Origin: Rivibacter subsaxonicus
Lineage (GTDB): Bacteria; Pseudomonadota; Gammaproteobacteria; Burkholderiales; Burkholderiaceae_C
Length of the DNA stretch: 64,000 nucleotides
Direction: 5' to 3'
Assembly (NCBI RefSeq): GCF_004217215.1
Contig: NZ_SHKP01000008.1
Location: 248,001 to 312,000, forward strand
Under the pieces are notes generated by a model that worked only from the letters and a program-made list of their open reading frames with translations, ran no database searches and was not told where the DNA came from. Position 1 is the stretch's first letter; each line of letters starts with the position of its first letter. Below, piece by piece: positions 53,567 through 62,436 of this stretch. The translations under genes and the position numbers were made by a program.

Positions 53567-54516
53567 ACCTGCACCAGTTTCGCTTCGTCCAGGAAGCGGC
53601 CCGCCGCAACCTCAACCTGACCGAGACGGCCAAGGCGCTGTTCACCTCGCAGCCCGGCGTCAGCAAGGCGATCCTGGAACTCGAGGAGGAACTCGGCGTC
53701 GACATCTTCGTGCGCCACGGCAAGCGCCTCAAGCGCATCACCGAGCCCGGGCTCGAGGTGCTCAAGGCGATCGAGGTGATCCTGCGCGAGGTCGCCAACC
53801 TCAAGCGCATCGGCGAGGAGTTCAGCCAGCAGGACACGGGAACCCTCTCCATCGCCACCACCCACACCCAGGCCCGCTATGTGCTGCCACAGCCGGTGGT
53901 GGCGCTGCGTGCGCGCTTTCCGAAAGTCGCGGTCAGCCTGCACCAAGGCACGCCCGAGCAGGTCGCGCAGATGGTGCTCGACGGCCAGGCCGACGTCGGC
54001 CTGGCAACCGAATCGCTGGCCGCCTTCGAAGGCCTGGTCACGCTGCCCTGCTACGAGTGGCAGCACATGGTGGTGCTGCCGGCTGCGCACGCGCTGGCCG
54101 GCGTCGAGCGCCTCGGCCTCGACGCGCTGGCGCGCGAACCGATCGTCACCTATCACGCCTCGTTCACCGGCCGCACCCGCATCGACCAGGCCTTCGCCGT
54201 CAAGGGACTCACGCCGAACGTGGTGCTGGAGGCGATCGACTCCGACGTCATCAAGACCTACGTCAAGCTCGGCCTCGGCATCGGCATCGTGGCCGAGATG
54301 GCGGTACGCGACGACCCCGCCTTCGCGCCTGGCGGCGAGCTCGTCGCGCGGCCCGCGGCGCAGCTCTTCGGCCACAACGTGGCTCGCCTGGCCTTCAAGC
54401 GCGGCGCCTATCTGCGTCATTTCGTCTACGCCTTCGCCGAACTCCTTAGCGACCGGCTCGATCGCGGCCTGATCGAGCGCGTGATGGCGGGTCACGGCGA
54501 GCACTTCGATCTTTGA
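53563..54516 (+). CDS. cysB: LysR-type regulator of sulfur assimilation, CysB-like
   Basis: 317 residues from MNLHQFRFVQEAARRNLNLT. Winged HTH at about 3-62 (LTETAKALFTSQPGVSKAIL) and effector domain (about 90-300) with TLSIATTHTQARYVLP, the CysB/Cbl sulfate/O-acetylserine-site segment, TEVTF... here LVTLPCYEWQHMVVLPA and ITYHASFTGR-like IVTYHASFTGRTRID. It activates sulfate import and cysteine synthesis genes with N-acetylserine as inducer. It overlaps the chelatase gene. A Cbl-type paralogue is the alternative. Confidence 0.92.
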   Translation: MNLHQFRFVQEAARRNLNLTETAKALFTSQPGVSKAILELEEELGVDIFVRHGKRLKRITEPGLEVLKAIEVILREVANLKRIGEEFSQQDTGTLSIATTHTQARYVLPQPVVALRARFPKVAVSLHQGTPEQVAQMVLDGQADVGLATESLAAFEGLVTLPCYEWQHMVVLPAAHALAGVERLGLDALAREPIVTYHASFTGRTRIDQAFAVKGLTPNVVLEAIDSDVIKTYVKLGLGIGIVAEMAVRDDPAFAPGGELVARPAAQLFGHNVARLAFKRGAYLRHFVYAFAELLSDRLDRGLIERVMAGHGEHFDL

Positions 54517-54564
54517 GGCCAGCCGGCCGGGCGATCATCGGACGCACTCTCGGAGGACACGGCG

Positions 54565-55836
54565 TTGGACCTCAAGGACATCGGAACGCTCGTCACGGCC
54601 CTCGGCGTGCTGCTCGGCGCCGTGATCGGCGTGCTCAAGTACCTGTCGTTCCGCGACAAGCAGCTCGCGGCCCAGACGGCGTTCCGCACGGTGGTCGATT
54701 CGCTGTCCTCGTCGGTTGAAGGCCAGCGCCTGGGTGGCGCGATCCTGCTGCGGCGATTCTTCGATCCGAAAACCGAACTCGGCGAAGGCAGGATGCCGTA
54801 TGCCCGCGAGGCCGTCGACGTGATCGTCGCGCTGCTGCGCGAAACCGAGCCCGGAAACTTCCAGAAGCTGCTCGCCGACGGGCTGCTCTACGCCCCGTCT
54901 CTCGAAGGCGCGGACCTGCAGCGCACCAACCTGCAGAACGCGTACCTGGGTCGCAAGGACGGCGGCAAGGCGCCGAAGCTGAGTCGCGCCGACTTCTACC
55001 GTGCGGACCTCTCCGCGGCTTCGCTGAAGGGCGCGGATGCGTCGCGCGCCGTCTTCTACCAGGCACGCCTGCACAACACGATCTTCAGGGGGGCCGACCT
55101 GCGCGAGGCCATGTTCTTCGGGGCGGACCTGCTCGGTGCCGAGTTCAAGGGCGCCCGGCTGACGGGCGCCAACTTCGATCACGCGCGCAACGTCCCGCCG
55201 CAGATTGCAGAGCTCGTCGACAAGACGGGGGTCTACAACGGGCCAGAGGTCTTCGAGGCGTCGACCCAATCGCGCGCGGCAGATCGTCCGCAGATCTTCC
55301 TGAGCAAGCCAGGAACGCTGAGCGTGCTGCAGCAGGAGTTCGTGCGCCAGGTGACGACCTTCCTCGACGCTGAGCAGATCGATGTGGCGACCGTCGACCG
55401 CAGCGACTATCCGAATGTCGGCGCCGTCTCGGAAGTCCGGCGCGTGCTGAGCGGTTGCTCGGGCGCGCTGGTGCTCGGCTTTCGGCAGCTCGAAGTGAGC
55501 AAGGGCGTCTGGCGCGCCGGCACCGAGGAAGCGCGGGAGGTGGAGCACGTGGCCCTGCCGACGACCTGGAACCACGTGGAAGCCGGCATGGCCGCGATGG
55601 CGGGACTGCCGACGCTGTTCCTGGTCGAGCGCGGCGTGATCGACGGCGTCTTCGCGCTGGGCGACGTCGGCCACGTGATCACCGATGTGGACCTGGCCCG
55701 GCCAAACCACCCCGAGATCCGCAGACGCGTCGCGGCATGGTGCAACTCGGTGCGCGAAGCAGGCCCGGCGTCGACCCGGCACCAGCCTCCAGGGCCCCCT
55801 CCCGATCCCAACCCGTTGCAGCAAGCTCGTTCATGA
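54565..55836 (+). CDS. Membrane-anchored pentapeptide-repeat protein with TIR-like C-terminal domain
   Basis: 423 residues, TTG start at 54565 with a strong cggagga ribosome site. One N-terminal membrane helix (about 7-26), a helical stretch (30-105), then pentapeptide repeats (about 107-206: LEGADLQRTNLQNAYL, LSRADFYRADLSAASLKGAD, FRGADLREAMFFGADLLGAE). The C-terminal domain (about 242-378) is alpha/beta: IFLSKPG first strand, CSGALVLGF middle strand, and TTWNHVEAGMAAMAGLPTLF with Glu339 in the place of the active-site Glu of TIR-like NAD-processing domains. I infer a TIR or related nucleotide-binding domain from this pattern only. Its stop overlaps the aminotransferase start by 4 bp. The function is unknown; immune or stress effector is a candidate. 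Confidence 0.65.
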   Translation: MDLKDIGTLVTALGVLLGAVIGVLKYLSFRDKQLAAQTAFRTVVDSLSSSVEGQRLGGAILLRRFFDPKTELGEGRMPYAREAVDVIVALLRETEPGNFQKLLADGLLYAPSLEGADLQRTNLQNAYLGRKDGGKAPKLSRADFYRADLSAASLKGADASRAVFYQARLHNTIFRGADLREAMFFGADLLGAEFKGARLTGANFDHARNVPPQIAELVDKTGVYNGPEVFEASTQSRAADRPQIFLSKPGTLSVLQQEFVRQVTTFLDAEQIDVATVDRSDYPNVGAVSEVRRVLSGCSGALVLGFRQLEVSKGVWRAGTEEAREVEHVALPTTWNHVEAGMAAMAGLPTLFLVERGVIDGVFALGDVGHVITDVDLARPNHPEIRRRVAAWCNSVREAGPASTRHQPPGPPPDPNPLQQARS

Positions 55837-57020
55837 CCGCCACCAAGCCTCGCCTCACCAGCCGCCTGCCGGCCGTCGGCACCACGATCTTCAGCACCAT
55901 GAGCGCGCTGGCGCAGCAGCATGGTGCGGTCAACCTCGGCCAGGGCTTCCCCGACTTCGACTGCGACCCGCGCCTGGTCGACCTGGTCACGGCCGCGATG
56001 GCGGCCGGCCACAACCAGTACCCGCCGATGCCCGGCGTTGCGGCGCTGCGCGAGGCGGTCGCCGCCAAGATCGAGCGTCTCTACGGCCACCGCTACGACC
56101 CCGATCGCGAGATCACCATCACCGCCGGTGCCACGCAGGCCATCCTGAGCTCGATCCTGGCCCTGGTGCATCCGGGCGACGAGGTGATCGTGCTCGAGCC
56201 CTGCTACGACAGCTATGGCCCGGCCATCGCGCTGGCCGGCGGCATCATGGTGCCGGTGGCGCTGACGCCGGGCAGCTTCAGTCCGGACTTCGCGGCGATC
56301 GCCTCGGCGCTGACGCCGCGCACCCGCGCGATCATCGTCAACACCCCGCACAACCCGAGCGGCGCGACCTGGAGCGCGGAGCAGATACGCGCGCTCGAGG
56401 CGCTGCTGGCCCCGACCGACGTGATCCTGATCGCCGACGAGGTCTACGAGCACATGGTCTTCGACGGCGCGGCGCACCAGAGCGCCTCCCGCTTCGCGAG
56501 CCTGGCCGCGCGCAGCGTCGTGATCTCGAGCTTCGGCAAGACCTTCCACGTCACCGGCTGGAAGGTCGGAACCGTCGCGGCACCGGCCGAGCTGACGGCC
56601 GAGTTCCGCAAGGTGCACCAGTTCAATGTGTTTACCGTGAACACGCCGATGCAGCACGCGCTGGCGGCCTACCTGAGCGACCCGGCGCCCTACGAGACGC
56701 TGCCCGACTTCTACGCCGCCAAGCGCGATCACTTTCGCGCCGGGCTGGCCCGGAGGACGCCCTTCGAACTGCTGCCGGCCAGCGGCACCTACTTCCAGTG
56801 TGTTCGCTACGGCGGCCTGCCCGAGCCGATGGCCTCGATGCGCGAGCAGGACTTCTGCCGCTGGCTCACGACCGAGATCGGCGTGGCCGCCATTCCGCTG
56901 TCGGCCTTCTATGCCGAGGGATTCGAGCAACAGCTGGTGCGCTTCTGCTTTGCCAAACGCGAGGCCACGCTCGACAGCGCACTGGAACGGCTGGCCACGC
57001 TGGGCGACCGGCGCTCCTAG
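55833..57020 (+). CDS. Methionine-type aminotransferase, PLP fold type I
   Basis: 395 residues from MTATKPRLTSRLPAVGTTIF, the aspartate/kynurenine aminotransferase (YbdL) group. PLP-site motifs are NLGQGFPDFDCDPRLV, GATQAILSSI, NTPHNPSGATW, ADEVYEHMVFDG, and Schiff-base Lys in SSFGKTFHVTGWKVG. YbdL acts on methionine and aromatic amino acids with a keto acid acceptor. It shares ATGA with the TIR-like gene upstream, so the two are translationally linked or simply packed. It is convergent with fimV. Confidence 0.9.
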   Translation: MTATKPRLTSRLPAVGTTIFSTMSALAQQHGAVNLGQGFPDFDCDPRLVDLVTAAMAAGHNQYPPMPGVAALREAVAAKIERLYGHRYDPDREITITAGATQAILSSILALVHPGDEVIVLEPCYDSYGPAIALAGGIMVPVALTPGSFSPDFAAIASALTPRTRAIIVNTPHNPSGATWSAEQIRALEALLAPTDVILIADEVYEHMVFDGAAHQSASRFASLAARSVVISSFGKTFHVTGWKVGTVAAPAELTAEFRKVHQFNVFTVNTPMQHALAAYLSDPAPYETLPDFYAAKRDHFRAGLARRTPFELLPASGTYFQCVRYGGLPEPMASMREQDFCRWLTTEIGVAAIPLSAFYAEGFEQQLVRFCFAKREATLDSALERLATLGDRRS

Positions 57021-57041
57021 TCCCGCGGCAGCGCGGCGGGA

Positions 57042-59039
57042 CTAGCGCGTCCGCCCGGCCTCGGAAGGCTGGTCGTCGTCGCCGAGCTCTTCGATCGTCG
57101 TGCTGCGAAACGCCACCGGCGCGGCAGCCGCTTCGACCGCGCTCGGCAGCGGCAGGTCCAGCGGCAGGTCGACATGAAGTGCCTGCTGCGCGCCCGGCTG
57201 CGCCGGGACGGCCGCCGTCGCCGTCAGCCGTTCGACGACCGGCTCCCTCCATTCGAGGCTGATCGGTTCGAGCTCATCGCCGATCGGCAGCAACAGGTCG
57301 ACACCACTGCGGGTGTCGATCGGCTCGCCTTCGGCCAGCTCGCGTGCCACCGAGTACAGCAGCATCAGTTCGCGGTACGCCGGCAGCTCGAAGCTCTCGC
57401 TCGCCTGAGGTTCACCCTCGGGTCGCGCCAGCGTGAGCTGCAACACTTCGAGCGCACGCGACGGGGTCGGCCACAGCGCCTGCAACCGGCCGATCACCGA
57501 CGGATAGTCCTCCAGCGCGCGGCCGTCGTTGAGATCGAGTTCCCAGTCCGGCGCATAGGCGCTGAAGCGCATGTTGAAGCGCTCGCGCACGCGCTCGTAC
57601 TCACGCCGGTTGCCGCGCTTGCGATAGAGCTCGAGCAGCTTCAGGTACGGCAGCGGGCTCGTTCCCGAAGTACTGCGCAGGTGCCCCATCAGCAGGTCGA
57701 TCGCGGCCTCTTCCTGGCCAAGCACGATGAAGAACTCGGCCTGCTGCTCGAGATCGATCAGCTCTTCGGCCGAGACCGCTCGCCGGGCCGGCTCGCTGCT
57801 CTGGAGAGTGGCCACCGGCGGCGACGACCGCGGCAGCACCTGGGTGGTCTCGGCGTCGAACTCGCCAGCCCGGGTTGCCGCTGAACGCACGGCGGGAGCC
57901 TCGGCGGCCTCGAGTGCCGCCGTCGGCAACGAAGCCGGCGCGAAGGCGATCGCCTCGGCGGTGTCGACCTCGGTGCTGCGCTCGCGCTCCCGCGTCGCGT
58001 CGCCGAGCCAGGCGGCCGCGGCGCGGTCCTGGATGCGCAGCCGCCACAGCCAGACAAGGCCGAGCAGCAGCATGCCGATCAGGAACAGCAACATGAACAC
58101 CAGCGGGTTCGAGAAACGCGCGGCCTCGGCCGACTGCACCTGCGCCTGCAGACCACGCATGGTCTGCTGGGTTTGCGCGGTCTCGGCACGCAGCCGTTGC
58201 AGGGAGGCCTCGAGCTGCTCGACCCGGGTCCGGTCCTTCCGGGCCTGCTCGGCGGCGCTGGCCGCTTCTGCGACCTGGCGCGCCTCGGCCTCCGCACTGG
58301 CAGCAGCCTCGGCGGCCAGGCTCGACTCACGCTCCTGGCGCGGCGCCGGACGCGCGCTGCGATCGAGCGGCGTCAACTGCAGCCGCGGGCCCGAGGGAGC
58401 CGCTGCGGCAGTGCGCGACCCGGGCCGCGCGCCGGCCGCGGCAGGTGCCGCAGGCACGCCCCCCGTGGCTGCCAGCGTGCCTCGATCGTCGCTGGCCGCT
58501 GCACGCCGCGCCCGACGCACAGCGGGCTGCGCTGGCGCCACCGCCGCGGGCGCCACCGCACGCGCCGCCTCGTTCGGCCCGGTGGCGCGCGACGCAACGC
58601 CGGCGGTCGCGCCGACCGGCGGGGTGAACAAGGGCGGATCGGCAAACAGCGTGAAGCGACGCGCAACCTTGGACTGGCACCCGAGCGCCAACTCGACCGT
58701 CACGTAGGGTTCGTCGATGCGCGTATTGGTGAGCACGCGCAGCACCCGCTCGCTGGCACCCGGCAGCGCCGGCTCGAGCGCGAGGCTGACGACGCCCGGC
58801 TGCTGCCGGTTGTCGCCGAAGTGGATGTCGGCGCTGATGCACTCGGTGCTGAGCGTCTCGCTGTCGTCGAGGCGAATCGGGATCGACAGGTCGAGCGGCT
58901 GGCCCAGCGTCGCCTGGCTCGGCAACTGGCCTAGACCGAGTGCATGAACATGACCAACGGCAATACAGGCCAACGCCGCCAACAGGGGCTTCAGTCGATG
59001 GTGCGGTGCTGCTGCGCGTTGACCGGGCGGGCGATTCAT
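57042..59039 (-). CDS. FimV-like large membrane protein
   Basis: 665 residues from the ATG at 59039 (MNRPPGQRAAAPHH); 59075 is possible, but a -10-like TAGAGT covers it. Signal peptide-like segment near 15-35, then a beta-rich periplasmic domain (about 35-150, LGLGQLPSQATLGQPLDLSI), Ala/Arg-rich linker, coiled coil (about 230-320, EQLEASLQRLRAETAQTQQT) and a membrane helix (about 340-365, LVFMLLFLIGMLLLGLVWLW). The cytoplasmic part includes an acidic C-terminal region (EELIDLEQQAEFFIVLGQEE, TPR-like). FimV proteins affect polar localisation and twitching. No pilus genes are seen in the window. Confidence 0.83.
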   Translation of the reverse strand: MNRPPGQRAAAPHHRLKPLLAALACIAVGHVHALGLGQLPSQATLGQPLDLSIPIRLDDSETLSTECISADIHFGDNRQQPGVVSLALEPALPGASERVLRVLTNTRIDEPYVTVELALGCQSKVARRFTLFADPPLFTPPVGATAGVASRATGPNEAARAVAPAAVAPAQPAVRRARRAAASDDRGTLAATGGVPAAPAAAGARPGSRTAAAAPSGPRLQLTPLDRSARPAPRQERESSLAAEAAASAEAEARQVAEAASAAEQARKDRTRVEQLEASLQRLRAETAQTQQTMRGLQAQVQSAEAARFSNPLVFMLLFLIGMLLLGLVWLWRLRIQDRAAAAWLGDATRERERSTEVDTAEAIAFAPASLPTAALEAAEAPAVRSAATRAGEFDAETTQVLPRSSPPVATLQSSEPARRAVSAEELIDLEQQAEFFIVLGQEEAAIDLLMGHLRSTSGTSPLPYLKLLELYRKRGNRREYERVRERFNMRFSAYAPDWELDLNDGRALEDYPSVIGRLQALWPTPSRALEVLQLTLARPEGEPQASESFELPAYRELMLLYSVARELAEGEPIDTRSGVDLLLPIGDELEPISLEWREPVVERLTATAAVPAQPGAQQALHVDLPLDLPLPSAVEAAAAPVAFRSTTIEELGDDDQPSEAGRTR

Positions 59040-59230
59040 GCGTCTTGTTGGTCCAAGCTCAAATGACTCTAGCATGAAGGCAGTGCGCGGCCGGCCCGGA
59101 TCCGGGCACCGCGCGACGTGCTGTAGAGCGTCCGCCACGGGCCCGACGCGGTGCGCGTGACGCATGACACAATTCTTCGCGACAGCCCCCCGCCCGCGGG
59201 GTCAACGCGGCCTCAACAACACCCGAAGCC

Positions 59231-60010
59231 ATGAGTTCCGAATTGCGAACCGAGCGCCGCGAGCACTGCCTCGTGCTCACGATCAGCGACCCCGGGGCAC
59301 GCAACGCGCTGTCGCCGCAGATCTCGGCGGCCGCGGTCGAGGCGCTCGGCGTGGCCGAGGGCGACCCCGAGATCCGCAGCGTCGTGCTGACCGGCGATGG
59401 CGCGCACTTCAGCGCCGGCGGCAATCTGCAGCGGCTCACGCGCAATCGCGAACTCGGGCCCGATACGCAGCGCCGCAGCATCGATGCCCTGCACCAGTTC
59501 GTCGAGGCACTGCGTGCCTTCCCAAAGCCGGTGATCGCCGCCGTCGAAGGTGCTGCCGCCGGCGCCGGCTTCTCGCTGGTGCTGGCCTGCGATCTGGCCG
59601 TCGCCGCCGAGGATGCGCGCTTCTCGATGGCCTACGGTCGCGTCGGCCTCTCGCCCGATGGCGGCGGCAGCTGGCAACTGGCGCGCGCCCTGCCGCGCCC
59701 GCTGGTGATGCAGAGCATCCTGTTCGGCGAGACGCTGACGGCGCAGCAATTGCTGGCCTTCGGTCTTGTCAATGAGGTGACAGCGCCGGGCCAGGCTCTC
59801 GCGCATGCTCTGGCCAGTGCAGCCCGGATCGCGCAATGCGCACCGAACGCGGTGGCGAGCGCCAAGGAACTGGTCAATCGCGCGCGTGACGGCGGACTCA
59901 CCGATCACCTTGCCCTCGAGCGCAGCCACTTCGTCGAGAACCTGTTCCATGCCAACGCCGGCGAAGGCCTGCGTGCCTTCTTCGACAAGCGCGCCCCGAA
60001 TTTCCGCTGA
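59231..60010 (+). CDS. Enoyl-CoA hydratase/isomerase
   Basis: 259 residues, crotonase fold. The oxyanion segment is HFSAGGNLQRL, the second is AVEGAAAGAGFSLVLACDLA, and the catalytic Glu region is RFSMAYGRVGLSPDGGGSWQ. It hydrates or isomerises acyl-CoA double bonds; the exact chain is unknown. It starts 191 bp from fimV and ends exactly next to the histidine phosphatase (TGA then ATG), so the pair is coupled. Confidence 0.9.
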   Translation: MSSELRTERREHCLVLTISDPGARNALSPQISAAAVEALGVAEGDPEIRSVVLTGDGAHFSAGGNLQRLTRNRELGPDTQRRSIDALHQFVEALRAFPKPVIAAVEGAAAGAGFSLVLACDLAVAAEDARFSMAYGRVGLSPDGGGSWQLARALPRPLVMQSILFGETLTAQQLLAFGLVNEVTAPGQALAHALASAARIAQCAPNAVASAKELVNRARDGGLTDHLALERSHFVENLFHANAGEGLRAFFDKRAPNFR

Positions 60011-60727
60011 ATGACCCGCTACCAAGCCCCCACCCGCCGCCGGCTCTACCTGATGCGGCATGGCTCGGTCGACTACTTCCGCGCTGACGGCAGCCCGGTG
60101 CCACCCGACACCGTGCCGCTCAACGCCGAGGGCGAGCAACAGGCCGACGCCGCCGGCGCCCTGTTTGCCGACAGCGGCGTTCGCTTCGACCGCGTGCTCG
60201 TCAGCGGCCTGCCGCGCACGGTCCAGACCGCGCAGCGGGTGCTGGCCGCGGCCGGCCAGCAACTGGTGCTCGATACCGAACCCGAGTTGCAGGAGATCCG
60301 CGGCGGGCGGCTGGCCGACATCGCGCCGGAACAGGTCGCGCAAGCCTTTCTCGGTGCCTTCGGCGGCGCCGGCGCGGGCGCCGAACACGAGCGCTTTCTC
60401 GGCGGCGAGTCGGTGGCCGAACTGCTCGACCGGGCCTTGCCAGCCTTCGAGCGCTGGCGCGCGCGGGCCGACTGGCAATGCGCGCTGGTGGTGCTGCACG
60501 GCGGCGTCAACCGCGCGCTGCTGTCCAACCTGCTGGCCGGCGGCCGTGCCTTCTTCGGCGCGCTCGAGCAGCAGCCGGCCTGCATCAACGTGATCGATCT
60601 CGGCGACGACCACGCGGTCGTGCGCGCGATCAACCTGGCGCCGACCCAGTGGCTGCAGGCACGCGAGCAGCGCACCACGATGGAGAAGCTGCTCGCGCTC
60701 TACCAGCGTGGCATCGCGCCGCTCTGA
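60011..60727 (+). CDS. Histidine phosphatase family protein
   Basis: 238 residues, phosphoglycerate-mutase-like. The phosphohistidine RHG motif is LYLMRHGSVDYF at the N-terminus, followed by NAEGEQQADAAG, DRVLVSGLPRTVQTAQRVL and the second His in LVVLHGGVNRALL. It may act on a small phosphorylated metabolite (GpmB/CobC-like); the substrate is unknown. It follows the hydratase with no gap, and its 3' end is convergent with the aldolase gene. Confidence 0.87.
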   Translation: MTRYQAPTRRRLYLMRHGSVDYFRADGSPVPPDTVPLNAEGEQQADAAGALFADSGVRFDRVLVSGLPRTVQTAQRVLAAAGQQLVLDTEPELQEIRGGRLADIAPEQVAQAFLGAFGGAGAGAEHERFLGGESVAELLDRALPAFERWRARADWQCALVVLHGGVNRALLSNLLAGGRAFFGALEQQPACINVIDLGDDHAVVRAINLAPTQWLQAREQRTTMEKLLALYQRGIAPL

Positions 60728-60799
60728 GCGCCGTGGTCCCCGACGCTTGCCGCCTGGCGGCAGCGCTTCCCCCGTGGGAGCGCAGGCCGGCGGCCGGCC

Positions 60800-61573
60800 T
60801 CAGCTGCGGTAGCTCGGATCGATCCGATCCAGCCGCCGCAGCAGACCCGGCCAGGTCAACTCGCCCGGACCCATGCCGCGCGTGACCGTGCGTGCCTGCG
60901 AGGCGGCACCTTCGATGATGCGCGGGTCGACCCGGGTCAGTTCGCCGCCGGCCTGGGCCCGCACCTGGATCGCGCAGCAGGCCTCGAAGAAGTACATCGC
61001 GACCCAGGCATCGGCCACGCTGCGACCCACCGTGAGCAGCCCGTGGTTGCGCAGCATCAGGTAGGTCTTGTCGCCGAGGTCGGCCACCAGCCGCGGCTTC
61101 TCGTCGTCGCGCAGCGCCACGCCCTCGTAGTCGTGATAGCCCAGGCTCGACAGCACGAAGATCGACTGCTGCGAGATCGGCAGCAGCCCGCCCTTCTGCG
61201 CCGAGACCGCGACGCCGTTGAGCGTGTGGGTGTGCAGCACGCACTGCGCGTCGTCGCGCGCCGCGTGCACCGCGCTGTGGATCGTGAAGCCGGCCGGGTT
61301 GACCGGGAACGGCGAATCGTCGAGCTTGTTGCCATGCAGGTCGATCTTGACCAGCGAGGACGCGGTGATCTCGTCGAAGGTCAGCCCGTAGGGGTTGATC
61401 AGGAAGTGATGGTCGCTGCCCGGCACGCGCGCCGTGATGTGGGTGAAGACCAGGTCGTCCCACTTGAACAGCGCCACCAGCCGGTAGGCCGCGGCGAGGT
61501 CGACGCGAGTGCGCCACTCCTCGGCGCTGACCTCGGACTGGCGCGAGGGAATGAGCAGATCGGGTGCGTTCAT
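60800..61573 (-). CDS. Class II aldolase/adducin-family protein
   Basis: 257 residues from the ATG at 61573. Zinc-site His residues are in CVLHTHTLNGVAV and in LMLRNHGLLTVGRSVADAWV; the active Glu-type residue is in SPFPVNPAGFTIHSAVHAAR. The fold covers fuculose-phosphate aldolase, ribulose epimerase and many uncharacterised members; no sugar kinase or isomerase lies nearby, so the substrate is open. It is divergent from the Crp/Fnr gene, with 109 bp between start codons, and convergent with the phosphatase. Confidence 0.88.
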   Translation of the reverse strand: MNAPDLLIPSRQSEVSAEEWRTRVDLAAAYRLVALFKWDDLVFTHITARVPGSDHHFLINPYGLTFDEITASSLVKIDLHGNKLDDSPFPVNPAGFTIHSAVHAARDDAQCVLHTHTLNGVAVSAQKGGLLPISQQSIFVLSSLGYHDYEGVALRDDEKPRLVADLGDKTYLMLRNHGLLTVGRSVADAWVAMYFFEACCAIQVRAQAGGELTRVDPRIIEGAASQARTVTRGMGPGELTWPGLLRRLDRIDPSYRS

Positions 61574-61651
61574 CGCGATGTCTCCTGGTTCACGGCGCCC
61601 ACGCTTGAGCCCACGGACCGGCTCGGGCGCGAGGTGGACAATAGGCTTCGA

Positions 61652-61667
61652 ACAATAACGCCGTTGT
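61652..61667. promoter_or_regulatory. Possible operator between the aldolase and the Crp/Fnr gene
   Basis: ACAA (61652-61655) and TTGT (61664-61667) form an inverted pair separated by 8 bp, 15 bp before the Crp/Fnr start. ACAATA also occurs at 61638-61643 and 61652-61657. It may be an autoregulatory site of the Crp-type regulator. Weak evidence. Confidence 0.25.
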
Positions 61668-61682
61668 CGCCCCAGAGACATC

Positions 61683-62387
61683 ATGCCGAACCCCGCACTG
61701 ACCATCGAAGAACAGCACCACGTCGACACCGGTCCCTGGTTCAGCAAGCTGTCGCCGGGCCTGCGCGGCGCGATCCTGGCACGTGCCGTCGTGCGCCGCC
61801 TGCCCGACGGGGCCTCGCTGGCCTCGCGCGGAACGATCGCCGAGGACTGGTGCGGCGTGGCCAAGGGCGCGGTGCGCATCAGCTCGGTATCGCTGTCCGG
61901 CAAGCAGATCGCGCTCACCTACTGCGAACCCGGCGTCTGGTTCGGCGACATCGCGCTCTTCGACGGCCTGCCGCGCACCCACGATGCCGATGCGCATGGC
62001 GAGACCACGCTGCTGACGGTGCGCAAGGCCGACTTCAAGCACCTGCTGTCGCAGCACACCGAGCTCTACGAGGCGCTGCTGCGCCTGAACTGTCGCCGCC
62101 TGCGGCTGATGTTCGATGTCATCGAGGACCTCAACACCAAGCCGCTGGCCTCGCGCCTGGCCAAGCAGATCCTGCTGCTGGCGCGCAGCTACGGCATCGC
62201 GCAGGGCGAGGAGATCCGCATCGGCCTGCAACTGGCGCAGGAAGACATGGCGCAGCTGCTGGGCGCGTCGCGCCAGCGCGTGAACCAGGAACTCAAGGGC
62301 TTCGAGCGCGACGGCGCGGTGCGCGTGGAGCCGACCCGGCTGGTCGTGCTCTCGCGCGAGAAGCTGATGGCGATCGCCGAACGATAG
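61683..62387 (+). CDS. Crp/Fnr-family transcriptional regulator
   Basis: 234 residues. Cyclic-nucleotide-binding beta-roll at about 20-125 (GTIAEDWCGVAKGAVRISSV, YCEPGVWFGDIALFDGLPRT). The winged HTH (about 160-228) includes LAQEDMAQLLGASRQRVNQE. There are no cysteines in the N-terminal Fnr pattern, so it is not an oxygen-sensing FNR. The ligand is unknown (cAMP or another small molecule). It is divergent from the aldolase gene and 49 bp upstream of the phosphotransferase gene, so either may be its target. Confidence 0.88.
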   Translation: MPNPALTIEEQHHVDTGPWFSKLSPGLRGAILARAVVRRLPDGASLASRGTIAEDWCGVAKGAVRISSVSLSGKQIALTYCEPGVWFGDIALFDGLPRTHDADAHGETTLLTVRKADFKHLLSQHTELYEALLRLNCRRLRLMFDVIEDLNTKPLASRLAKQILLLARSYGIAQGEEIRIGLQLAQEDMAQLLGASRQRVNQELKGFERDGAVRVEPTRLVVLSREKLMAIAER

Positions 62388-62436
62388 GTCCCGCCGCGCG
62401 GCGGGCAGCAACCAGAGCAACGGAGACAGCAAGCAG

